Source: Elusimicrobiota bacterium (GTDB lineage: Bacteria > Elusimicrobiota > Elusimicrobia > UBA1565 > UBA9628). Taken from it: a stretch of 51,694 bases of DNA. The DNA lies in NCBI GenBank assembly GCA_016234805.1, contig JACRNU010000046.1, forward strand, positions 1 to 51,694. Direction: 5' to 3'. Every line of letters starts with the position of its first letter. Position 1 is the stretch's first letter. Of this stretch, positions 32,776 to 41,874 are shown piece by piece. Below the pieces are notes generated by a model, which saw only the letters and a program-made list of their open reading frames with translations, did not search any database and was not told the origin of the DNA. A program made the translations under genes and the position numbers.

Positions 32776-33408
32776 TCAGACCTCCTTGAGCTGCCTCACG
32801 AAAAAGGTCAGGACATGGCCGATCCTCATGTGGAGCTCCTCGATGACCCCGTACTGGTCCGATGGGACGATAAGATGGCGGTCCACGAGGGCCTTGAGCT
32901 TGCCTCCCTCGAACCCCAGGAGCGCCACGGTCTTGGCGCCGTGTCTCTTGGCGTATTTCGCGGCCTTGAGGAGGTTGCGCGAGTTTCCCGACCCGCTGAT
33001 GAGCAGGGCCAGGTCTCCGGGCTCGAGCAAGGCCTCCATCTTGGCCACGAACACGTCGTCGAAGGACATGTCGTTGGCCACGGCGGTCAGGAACTCCACG
33101 TTGTCGGTCAGGGCCACGGCGCGGATGAGGGGCCTGCCCGGAACCCGGGCGGTCTTGGAGAAGTCCACTGCCATGTGCGACGCGATCGCGGCGCTTCCGC
33201 CATTGCCCATGATGAGCACCTTTTTCTTGCTGTCGCGGACCTTGAGGAGCTCCTTGGCGATGAGAGCCAGGGTCTTGAGGTCCACCCCGTCCCAGGCCGA
33301 GGAGCACGCGGCGCGATACCACCGGGCGAAATCCGCGGGCCCGAGGTTGCCGGGACCGGAGTTATGGAAGCGGCCTGGACGCGTCGGCTTGATCTTATTT
33401 GCTGACAT
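32776..33408 (-). CDS. gmhA: Sedoheptulose-7-phosphate isomerase (SIS domain)
   Basis: 210 aa. GmhA converts sedoheptulose 7-phosphate to D-glycero-D-manno-heptose 7-phosphate. KKVLIMGNGGSAAIASHMAVDFSK is the SIS phosphate-binding segment, NDMSFDDVF and LLISGSGNSRNLLKAAKYAK complete it, and EELHMRIGHVL contains the conserved Glu and His near the active site. The ATG at 33408 overlaps the kinase by 14 nt; the longer open frame is antisense noise. It is the last gene of a four-gene heptose operon, though its reaction comes first in the pathway. Confidence 0.9.
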   Translation of the reverse strand: MSANKIKPTRPGRFHNSGPGNLGPADFARWYRAACSSAWDGVDLKTLALIAKELLKVRDSKKKVLIMGNGGSAAIASHMAVDFSKTARVPGRPLIRAVALTDNVEFLTAVANDMSFDDVFVAKMEALLEPGDLALLISGSGNSRNLLKAAKYAKRHGAKTVALLGFEGGKLKALVDRHLIVPSDQYGVIEELHMRIGHVLTFFVRQLKEV

Positions 33409-34366
33409 AGATGATCTTGGACCCCTCTGGCTCGAATTCGAACGGGATCTCCCGCCAGCCCCGCAGAGCGGAGAGGACGCGGGAGCGCTTGCGCTTCGGG
33501 CAGAACAGGAGGAGAAAGCCCCCTCCGCCCGCGCCCACGATCTTGCCGCCCGTGGCGCCGTGGCGCAGGGCGGTCTCGTACGCCTGGTCGATGGCCGTGC
33601 TGGTGATGCCGTGGGCCAGGCTCTTCTTGATCTCCCAGCCCTCATGCAGGATGGGGCCCACCGAATCCACCCGGCCGGCCTGCAGCTCGTGGCGGACGTC
33701 GTCGGCCAGGGCCCGCAGACGGTCGAGCACGGCCTCGTTCTGCTTGAACTTGGCCCGGGCGCGCCTGAGGATCGGACCTGCCTTGCGCCTGACGCCCGTG
33801 TAGAGCAGGATGAGCCGGGAGTGCATCTCCTCGAGCGCGCCCGCGGGGCAGATCAACGGGTCCACGCGCACCTTACCGTCGGGCATGAACTCCGTGAACT
33901 GGCTGCCGCCATAGGCCGCGATGTATTGGTCCTGCTTGCCGATGGGTTCCTTGAGGCGCTCGATCTCGATCTCGCAGGCTTCGCGGGCGAGCTCTTCAGC
34001 GGTCATGAACTCGCTCTTGTAGGCGTGCAGGGCGTGGAGAACGCCCACGGTGAAGCTCGAGGACGAGCCCAGGCCCGTGCCGCCCACCACGTCCGCCATG
34101 GAGGTGATCTCGATGCCGCGCAGGAGCCCGGTCTTGCGCAGACATGCGGCCAGGATGGGGTGCCGGACCTCGTTGATGTCGGAGACCAGCTCGGTTTTCG
34201 AGTACTTCAGGATGATCTTGTCCTCGAAGTAGCGGTTGACCGTGACATACATGTATTTATTGATGGCCGTGGACACCACCGCGCCGGGCCGCTTGTGATA
34301 GTACGCGGACAGGTCCGTGCCCCCGCCGGCGAAGCTGATGCGAAAAGGGGTCCTCGATATGATCAT
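33395..34366 (-). CDS. hddA: D-glycero-alpha-D-manno-heptose 7-phosphate kinase (GHMP)
   Basis: 323 aa. RTPFRISFAGGGTDLSAYYHKRPGAVVSTAINKYMYV is the distinctive start of HddA-type GHMP kinases, and VVGGTGLGSSSSFTVGVLHAL is the ATP-binding GHMP motif. GKQDQYIAAYGG and KIVGAGGGGFLLLF are also conserved. It makes the 1,7-bisphosphate. The ATG at 34366 overlaps the guanylyltransferase stop as ATGA; the ATG seven codons upstream would sit inside that gene. Confidence 0.9.
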   Translation of the reverse strand: MIISRTPFRISFAGGGTDLSAYYHKRPGAVVSTAINKYMYVTVNRYFEDKIILKYSKTELVSDINEVRHPILAACLRKTGLLRGIEITSMADVVGGTGLGSSSSFTVGVLHALHAYKSEFMTAEELAREACEIEIERLKEPIGKQDQYIAAYGGSQFTEFMPDGKVRVDPLICPAGALEEMHSRLILLYTGVRRKAGPILRRARAKFKQNEAVLDRLRALADDVRHELQAGRVDSVGPILHEGWEIKKSLAHGITSTAIDQAYETALRHGATGGKIVGAGGGGFLLLFCPKRKRSRVLSALRGWREIPFEFEPEGSKIIYVSK

Positions 34367-35070
34367 GGTGTCCTCTTCTCCCACTTCTTCAGGAACTTCT
34401 CCCTTCTCTCGAAGGTCCCCACATCCTCGATCGTCTCCTGCGTCCGATAGGCGTTGAGCGCCAAGCCAGCGGCGAGCGCTTTGGGAAAGATATCCCTGCC
34501 GAAATCGGATGGCGCGTCCGCGGGCGTCAGGTCCAGGAGCGGCCTGCGCACGACCCAGATCGCGGCCAGGGCGAGCTGGCCGCGGGGCTCGGCCGAGGGG
34601 TCGCGATAGAAGCCCGTGACCCTGTCTCCCTCGACCCGGACGAGGTCCGAGTCCTGGGGATGGTCCGTGCTCCAGACCGCCAGGGTCGCGGCCCCGGGCC
34701 GGGAGCGGTGGAACGCGGCCAGCTTGGCGCAGTCCATGTCCACGAAGAGGTCGCCGTAGACCACGAGCAGGTCCTCCCCGCCCCAGTCTCCCAGGTCCTT
34801 GACCGCGCCCGCTGTCCCGCGCGGCACGGCCTCCAGGGAATAGCGCAGACTCACGCCCCAGGCTGAACCGTCTCCGAAATGGGCCCGCACGGTCTCAGCT
34901 TTGTAGCCCACGCAAAGATGGACCTCGGTCACGCCCGAGCGCTTGAGCCACTCGAGCTGATGCTCGAGGAGCGGCTTGCCGCCCACGGGGAGCATGGGCT
35001 TGGGGCACTCGTCCGTGGCGGGCTTCATGCGCTCGCCCCTGCCGCCCGCGAGGATGGCCGCGGCGATCAT
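34363..35070 (-). CDS. hddC: D-glycero-alpha-D-manno-heptose 1-phosphate guanylyltransferase
   Basis: 235 aa. AAILAGGRGERMKPATDECPKPMLPVGGKPLLEHQLEWLKRSG is the intact nucleotidyltransferase signature with the GGxGxR loop and PKPMLPV. LLVVYGDLFVDMD has the catalytic Asp. Flanked by gmhB and hddA, it should form GDP-D-glycero-alpha-D-manno-heptose from the 1-phosphate and GTP. The start at 35070 overlaps the gmhB stop. A second paralogue at 17071-17781 shares the VGGKPLLEH and WGV.LRY blocks but has a degenerate signature. Confidence 0.88.
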   Translation of the reverse strand: MIAAAILAGGRGERMKPATDECPKPMLPVGGKPLLEHQLEWLKRSGVTEVHLCVGYKAETVRAHFGDGSAWGVSLRYSLEAVPRGTAGAVKDLGDWGGEDLLVVYGDLFVDMDCAKLAAFHRSRPGAATLAVWSTDHPQDSDLVRVEGDRVTGFYRDPSAEPRGQLALAAIWVVRRPLLDLTPADAPSDFGRDIFPKALAAGLALNAYRTQETIEDVGTFERREKFLKKWEKRTP

Positions 35071-35630
35071 TTCCCGAGCCTCCTCAAGATCCACTTTGCC
35101 GCTTCCAAGACGTCCTTGCACACGGCCTCGGGCCTGGCCTTGTACCTGCCGTCCCGCCCCCCCTTGCCCGTCCTCACGAGGACCGGCGCACAGCCCGCGT
35201 TGCGGGCCGTCTGCAGGTCCGTGGTGGAATCCCCCACGAAGAAGCACTCGGGAAGCTCCAAGCCCCACCTGCGGGCCGCCTTCTCCACAAGCCCCGTCCC
35301 AGGCTTGCGGCACCCGCAAGGCTTCACGCCTTGGCCTGGGGGAAGGTGCGGGCAGCAGTAGATGGCGTCAAGCCGAGCCCCTGCCCTGGCCAGCCGGGCC
35401 TTGAGCTCGGCATGGATCCTCTGCAGGGTGCGTCGGGAGAAATACCCGCGCCCCACACCGGACTGGTTGCTGACGACCACGACCTTCAAGCCCGCCTTCC
35501 CGAGCCTCCGCACCGCTTCCGCCGCGCCTGGAAGGACCTCGAGCTGGCGCACGCTCCGCACATAGTCCACGTCCTCGACGAGGACGCCGTCGCGGTCGAG
35601 GAACACGGCTCGGGCACGGGACTCTGCCAT
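35067..35630 (-). CDS. gmhB: D-glycero-D-manno-heptose 1,7-bisphosphate 7-phosphatase
   Basis: 187 aa HAD-type histidinol-phosphatase-like enzyme. AVFLDRDGVLVEDVDYV gives the catalytic DxD, VVVSNQSGVGRGYFS the second HAD motif, and CCPHLPPGQGVKPCGCRKP the zinc loop typical of GmhB. FFVGDSTTDLQTARNAG is motif IV. It removes the 7-phosphate. It is the first gene of gmhB-hddC-hddA-gmhA, all joined by overlaps. TAGAAT ends 10 nt before the ATG. Confidence 0.92.
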   Translation of the reverse strand: MAESRARAVFLDRDGVLVEDVDYVRSVRQLEVLPGAAEAVRRLGKAGLKVVVVSNQSGVGRGYFSRRTLQRIHAELKARLARAGARLDAIYCCPHLPPGQGVKPCGCRKPGTGLVEKAARRWGLELPECFFVGDSTTDLQTARNAGCAPVLVRTGKGGRDGRYKARPEAVCKDVLEAAKWILRRLGK

Positions 35631-35640
35631 GTGACGGCAG

Positions 35641-35646
35641 ATTCTA
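35641..35646 (-). promoter_or_regulatory. TAGAAT box 10 nt before gmhB
   Basis: Probable -10 for the heptose operon; no ribosome binding site lies in the 10-nt gap (CTGCCGTCAC). Confidence 0.4.
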
Positions 35647-35683
35647 TCAAGTTTTCAGCACCCGGCCCGGACCGTGATGCGCG

Positions 35684-37012
35684 TCAGGCCGGAGACCGGC
35701 TGGTCCGCCTCAGGAACACCTCGGCCGCGAACGGAAGCAGCAGGGAGAGGGTGAAGAGCTTGTGGCGAGAGGCGCTCCCAAGGTCGAACTCGAAAAAGGC
35801 CGAGCCGGCCGCCATGCCCAGAAACAACAAAATCGGCGCCATGCGGATCGAGCTCTTCGGCCCCTTCAGGATGCCCGCGACCGCGCAGAGGGACAGGGCC
35901 AGGAGGAGGACGTTCTCGGCCGCGGCCAGCATGCGGCCGATCTTTCCCTCCATGGGATAGAGTCCAGGCAGCGGCATGAACAGGGTGTAGAAGGCGGCCT
36001 TGGGCAGGAAGACCAGCACGTCGCCCCAGGTCTCGAAGTCCTCGTCGGGGAAGAGCTGCGTGCCGATGGTGCGGTTGTAGAAGACCTTCGCCAGCTTGCG
36101 GTCCTCGAACTGGCAGTTGCGCCGGAACTCCGAGATGCTGCGCGGCGAATACGGGCTGATGTACTCATTGCGCTTGTAGTCGTAGGTCGCCGGCACGATA
36201 TAATCCTGGATGCCGGGGTCTTTCAGGAACTCCGGAGAGGCGGCCGGCGCCTGGCGGCGGTAGATCGCCGCGGAAAGGACCTTGTACATGGGCGGGACCG
36301 ACGCGGCGATGATAAGCACGCAAAACAGGGATTGGGCGAATCCCTTTGACGCCCATCGCCAGGCCGCGGTCAAGCCAAGAGCGACCGCCAAGCCGAGCAT
36401 GAGGTAGGCTCGGAGGAAGGCTGTCAGGAACAGGCCAAGACCCATCAGCGCCAGTCCTGGCCACAAGCGCCGGCTTCCGATGCCAGGGGGCGAGGCCAGC
36501 AACAGCACGCCGCCCCAAAGGGTCAAGGCTCCTGTCAGGAAGACCGGCCCCTCCTTGTAGAGCTGGGAAGTATAGAAGACGTGGGACGGCCACAAAGCCA
36601 TGACGAGCGCGGCCAAGAGCGCGGGACCAGCCCCGAAGACGCAGGAAAACGCCGCTGCCAGCGCTCCGATCGCCAGCGCCCCCACGCCCGCGTAGAGGAG
36701 CTTGACCACCACGGGATGGTGGCCGATGTGATAATAGACGTTCGCCAGGAGGAAGACCTGGCTGCGGTGGCTGGGCGCCAGCAGTACCTGCATGGTCTCG
36801 CCGCGCCTCCACCCCTCGGCTTTCTTCCAAGCGATCCGGTCCATGACCCCGGGATCGATGTAGTAATAGCCCGGGAAGATGGCCAGGGACTCGCTGAGAA
36901 CGGCCGCGCCGCCGCGGAGCGCGAAAGCCGCGGCCACCACGAGGAGGAAGCGGCGGAACTGGGCTGCAGAGAGCGCGGGGAGCAGGGCGGCCTGCAGGGA
37001 CTTGATGCTCAC
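35684..37012 (-). CDS. Polytopic membrane protein, glycosyltransferase-like
   Basis: 442 aa from a GTG, with about ten hydrophobic segments. The first external loop FPGYYYIDPGVMDRIAWKKAEGW and spans such as GALAIGALAAAFSCVFGAGPALLAALVMALWPSH fit the GT-C type seen repeatedly in this window, though the catalytic Asp motif is less clear. It lies directly upstream (in its transcription direction) of the gmhB operon with a 53-bp gap, so it may transfer the heptose or belong to the same polymer system. Confidence 0.55.
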   Translation of the reverse strand: MSIKSLQAALLPALSAAQFRRFLLVVAAAFALRGGAAVLSESLAIFPGYYYIDPGVMDRIAWKKAEGWRRGETMQVLLAPSHRSQVFLLANVYYHIGHHPVVVKLLYAGVGALAIGALAAAFSCVFGAGPALLAALVMALWPSHVFYTSQLYKEGPVFLTGALTLWGGVLLLASPPGIGSRRLWPGLALMGLGLFLTAFLRAYLMLGLAVALGLTAAWRWASKGFAQSLFCVLIIAASVPPMYKVLSAAIYRRQAPAASPEFLKDPGIQDYIVPATYDYKRNEYISPYSPRSISEFRRNCQFEDRKLAKVFYNRTIGTQLFPDEDFETWGDVLVFLPKAAFYTLFMPLPGLYPMEGKIGRMLAAAENVLLLALSLCAVAGILKGPKSSIRMAPILLFLGMAAGSAFFEFDLGSASRHKLFTLSLLLPFAAEVFLRRTSRSPA

Positions 37013-37071
37013 AATTTAGGGAGACAATGATACCATTCTTTCAGCCCCGAGCCGCCGGGGCTGCGGGATTT

Positions 37072-39138
<2,067 letters not shown>

Positions 39139-39197
39139 CTGACCGCCGCCATGGGCCCCATACCGCAATCGTATCATACTCGACGAGCGTAGACGAG

Positions 39198-39238
39198 AAC
39201 CGCCTGGAGCAGGAGGGGCTCTCCGGGCCCAGGCGGTT
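39198..39238. other. 10-bp inverted repeat in the divergent glgX/RiPP region
   Basis: AACCGCCTGG (39198-39207) pairs perfectly with CCAGGCGGTT (39229-39238) around a 21-nt GC-rich loop. It lies between two divergent genes, where a terminator is not needed, so it may be a regulator site or an RNA structure at the 5' end of the glgX message. The remainder of 39139-39321 holds no gene. Confidence 0.4.
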
Positions 39239-39279
39239 CCTGGGCACAAAGGCCGTGGCGCGACGGCCCCGGGATGCGG

Positions 39280-39315
39280 TATCATGTATCCGTCGTAACG
39301 CTTCGAAGCGAGGTG
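39280..39315 (+). promoter_or_regulatory. Probable -10 and ribosome binding site of the precursor peptide gene
   Basis: TATCAT (39280-39285) is a plausible -10, with no clear -35. AGGTG (39311-39315) lies 6 nt before the ATG at 39322. Unlike most genes here this one has a leader and Shine-Dalgarno sequence, in keeping with high-level translation of a short peptide. Confidence 0.5.
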
Positions 39316-39321
39316 CGCCTC

Positions 39322-39405
39322 ATGAAGAAACTGCTCAAGAAGATCCGGGCCAGCCGGCCGGTCCGCAAGACCAGCCTCTGCGCGTTCCCGGGCTACAGCT
39401 ACTAG
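39322..39405 (+). CDS. Candidate RiPP precursor peptide, 27 aa
   Basis: The reading frame ATG to TAG gives 27 residues: a strongly basic first part (MKKLLKKIRASRPVRK) and a hydrophobic, aromatic tail TSLCAFPGYSY with one Cys, one Phe, two Tyr and a Pro-Gly turn. It has AGGTG at good distance upstream and its stop is 16 nt before a radical SAM/SPASM gene with a fused PqqD-like domain. Short basic leader plus aromatic C-terminal core next to such an enzyme is the layout of ribosomally made, radical-SAM-modified peptides. No homologous precursor family is recognised. Confidence 0.7.
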   Translation: MKKLLKKIRASRPVRKTSLCAFPGYSY

Positions 39406-39421
39406 GTCCTCTGGAGATCGG

Positions 39422-40852
39422 ATGACGCCGCGACGCCCGTCAGGGCGTGGCGGCGTTTCTGTTTCTCTGTTCCCCCGGCTGCGCGATGGCGTCGTCTTGC
39501 GGCGCCGTTCGGGCACCGCGTTCCGCCAACCCGCAGACCGCTGCGGAACGGGCTTGAGCGGCAGGGTCTACGACCTCGAAGACGCCTCCTTCAACTTCCT
39601 CAAGGCTTGCGACGGCCGCTCGAGCATCGAGGCGCTCAAGAGGCGCTTCCCGGACCTCCTCGAAGCGGACGCGTCCGCAGAACGCCTGGCCCGCGAGATC
39701 GCGGAAGACCCCACCCTCGGAGACCTCGTCGAAATCGCCCCCGCCCCGCGGCCCGCGAACCCGCGCCAGGTCGTGGAGAACGCGGGGCTTACGGCCGCGT
39801 GCAGGGTGGCGGTCTGGCATCTGGTCTCGGCTTGCGACCTGCGGTGCCGTCACTGCTACCTCGGTGACTCCTCCGCGGGCAAGCCCTACACCGCGAAGAC
39901 CGCTCTGGCCACGGTCCGCAACCTCCACGCTATCGGGGTGGAAGGCGTGCGCCTCTCAGGCGGGGAGACGACCCTGAGGCCCGGCCTCCTGCGGGCCACG
40001 ACCGACGCCCTGGCCCGCGACTGCCTGCCCTTCTCGCTCAATTCGAACGCGGCCGGCGACGTCAGCGTCATCATCGAGATTTTTCGGAGGCATCCCGCGT
40101 ACGCGCGTTTCGTCCAGGTCAGCATCGACGGCCCCGGAGAAGCCCACGACTCCATGCGCGGCAGGAAGGGCGCTTACGCGGCCTCCATGCGCAACATCCG
40201 CAGGCTCCTCAAGGCCAAGGTCCCGGTCACGGTCGTGAGCATGATGCACCGAGGCTGGCTCGGCCGCGAAGCCGAGCTTTTCGACGCCCTTGCCGGAGCC
40301 AGGGTGCGCCACTGGGCCGTGGAGCTCCCGGTCGCGGCCGGGCGCTGGCAGGAGGGCGCACGCTGCCTCGCCCTAGACCGGGAGGGCGTCGAGGCCATGA
40401 GCCTGCGCCTCGCCCGACTCGTGCGGCGCCGGGCCGGCGCTTTCGCCGTCTTCGAGATCAATCAGGTCCTGCGGGTCCCGCCGGAGTGCGGAGAGCTCCA
40501 GAAGGACCGCCGCAGTCCCGTGTGCCTGCACCACCTCGGGCTCCTGACCATCGGGGAGCGGGGGCTCTCCTTCTGTTCCATCTTCGGGGATGCCTTCGGC
40601 CCGGAGCTCACCGAGTTCACGCCATCCTACTACGGCAGGAAAGCCTTCTTCAGGGCCTGGAACAGTATCGCAGGCGCCCGCGTGGGCCGCCGGGTAGGGG
40701 ACAACCCAGCATGCCGGGCCTGCCGTCTCATGGCCGTGTGCCAGGGCGGGTGTCCCGGGCACTACGAGGACCCAAGCACCTTCTCCGGATGCGACCAACA
40801 CGCCCGGATGCTCGCCGAGGTCCGCCTCTCCGTGGCCCGGGCCATAGTATAA
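39422..40852 (+). CDS. Radical SAM/SPASM peptide maturase with fused PqqD-like domain
   Basis: 476 aa. Residues 20-110 look like a PqqD-type precursor-recognition domain (GRVYDLEDASFNFLKACDGRSSIEALKRRFP). The radical SAM motif CDLRCRHC has Cys138, 142 and 145, with SGGE at 179-182. The C-terminus is a full SPASM domain: Cys368 and 385, then Cys431, 434, 440 and 444 in the exact CX2CX5CX3C spacing, and Cys457, enough for two auxiliary 4Fe-4S clusters. That architecture is shared by PqqE-, MftC- and sactipeptide-type enzymes that cross-link or modify peptide side chains. GGAG lies 5 nt before the ATG. Its substrate is most likely the 27-aa peptide just upstream. Confidence 0.9.
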   Translation: MTPRRPSGRGGVSVSLFPRLRDGVVLRRRSGTAFRQPADRCGTGLSGRVYDLEDASFNFLKACDGRSSIEALKRRFPDLLEADASAERLAREIAEDPTLGDLVEIAPAPRPANPRQVVENAGLTAACRVAVWHLVSACDLRCRHCYLGDSSAGKPYTAKTALATVRNLHAIGVEGVRLSGGETTLRPGLLRATTDALARDCLPFSLNSNAAGDVSVIIEIFRRHPAYARFVQVSIDGPGEAHDSMRGRKGAYAASMRNIRRLLKAKVPVTVVSMMHRGWLGREAELFDALAGARVRHWAVELPVAAGRWQEGARCLALDREGVEAMSLRLARLVRRRAGAFAVFEINQVLRVPPECGELQKDRRSPVCLHHLGLLTIGERGLSFCSIFGDAFGPELTEFTPSYYGRKAFFRAWNSIAGARVGRRVGDNPACRACRLMAVCQGGCPGHYEDPSTFSGCDQHARMLAEVRLSVARAIV

Positions 40853-40853
40853 T
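40848..40853 (+). promoter_or_regulatory. TATAAT box containing the maturase stop codon, 6 nt before GT2
   Basis: The TAA stop of the maturase (40850-40852) is part of the hexamer. GGACGA separates it from the next ATG. It suggests the following glycosyltransferases have their own, leaderless transcript rather than belonging only to the peptide operon. Confidence 0.45.
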
Positions 40854-40859
40854 GGACGA

Positions 40860-41870
40860 ATGAGCATCGGACCGCCGTTCTTCTCCATCGTCCTGCCCAC
40901 CTATAACCGGGCCCACATGATCGGCGGCGCTCTCACCACCGTGGTGAACCAGACTTTCCAGGACTTCGAGGTCCTCATCGTGGACGACGGCTCGACCGAC
41001 GACACCTCGGAGATGATCAAGTCCTGGACCAAGGACCCGCGCATCAAGTACCACCGCCTGCCCAAGAACATCGGCAACATGCACTGCCGCAACCTGGCCT
41101 TGGGGATGGCCACCGGGCTCTGGGTCACGAACATCGACTCCGACGATTTCTGGACCCCGGACCGGCTGGAAGCCTTCGCGGACTACGTCAAGGCCAAGCC
41201 GAGCGTGGGGTTCCTCTTCTCCAATGGCTACCTCCACCGCTACGGCCGCATCATCGGGTACGCCTTCGACCCCGCGACGCCCATCGCGGAGGGCAAGGTC
41301 CCGGGCCACTACGCGGTGGGAGCCGAGTTCCTGCCCTATCTGACCACCAACCTGGCCATCCCGCGCGCCCTTTACCAGAAGTACGGCCACTACAGGAAAG
41401 ACATGGTCATCCTCGACAACGAGCTCTACGCCCGGATGCTCGCCGACGGAGTCGAGGTGGGCGTCATCCGCAAGCCCCTGGCCGTGCGCCGCATCCACGA
41501 GGGCCAAGTCACGCACAAGTGGATCGAGGAGTACCCCGAAGCGGTCGAAGCGCTCCAAGCCGGGAACACGCCTCCGGACGTGCTCGCCGCGGAGAAGGAG
41601 AAGCTCGTCTACGAAGTGGCGGGTTATCTTCTGCGCAGCCTCCAGCCCAAAGCGGCCCGCGAGTTCATGCTCAAGGAACTCGGGTGCAAGGCCAAGTCCT
41701 CCCCCCTCTACCGGCAGACCTTCGTCCCAGCCCCGGGCTTGGGCCTGGCCAAGGCAGCGCGGCGGTTGTGGCTCATGGCCAAGCACCACCCCCTCTGGGC
41801 CTCCGACGAGGTCAAAGCCGTCTATCGCATCATCGACCCCCTCATCGCCAAAGAGCGGAAGGCGGGCTGA
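40860..41870 (+). CDS. Family 2 glycosyltransferase
   Basis: 336 aa. FSIVLPTYNRAHMIGGALTTVVNQTFQDFEVLIVDDGSTDDTSEMI is a textbook GT2 N-terminus, and VTNIDSDDFWTPDRLEAF supplies the metal-binding D-x-D (DSDD). The C-terminal 130 residues are helical, with no membrane span, so the acceptor may be soluble or lipid-linked at the membrane. It is followed 4 nt later by a polytopic glycosyltransferase. Whether it acts on the neighbouring peptide is unknown. Confidence 0.88.
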   Translation: MSIGPPFFSIVLPTYNRAHMIGGALTTVVNQTFQDFEVLIVDDGSTDDTSEMIKSWTKDPRIKYHRLPKNIGNMHCRNLALGMATGLWVTNIDSDDFWTPDRLEAFADYVKAKPSVGFLFSNGYLHRYGRIIGYAFDPATPIAEGKVPGHYAVGAEFLPYLTTNLAIPRALYQKYGHYRKDMVILDNELYARMLADGVEVGVIRKPLAVRRIHEGQVTHKWIEEYPEAVEALQAGNTPPDVLAAEKEKLVYEVAGYLLRSLQPKAAREFMLKELGCKAKSSPLYRQTFVPAPGLGLAKAARRLWLMAKHHPLWASDEVKAVYRIIDPLIAKERKAG

Positions 41871-41874
41871 ACGC

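Noticed and set aside
32417..34450. 677-aa plus-strand open frame
   Set aside because: It runs antisense to the EcsC-like, gmhA and hddA genes, which have clear motifs; it is a by-product of high GC.
39322..40852. Mycofactocin or PQQ biosynthesis
   Set aside because: The peptide lacks the mycofactocin ending IDGMCGVY and the PQQ Glu/Tyr core, and no partner genes of either pathway are nearby.
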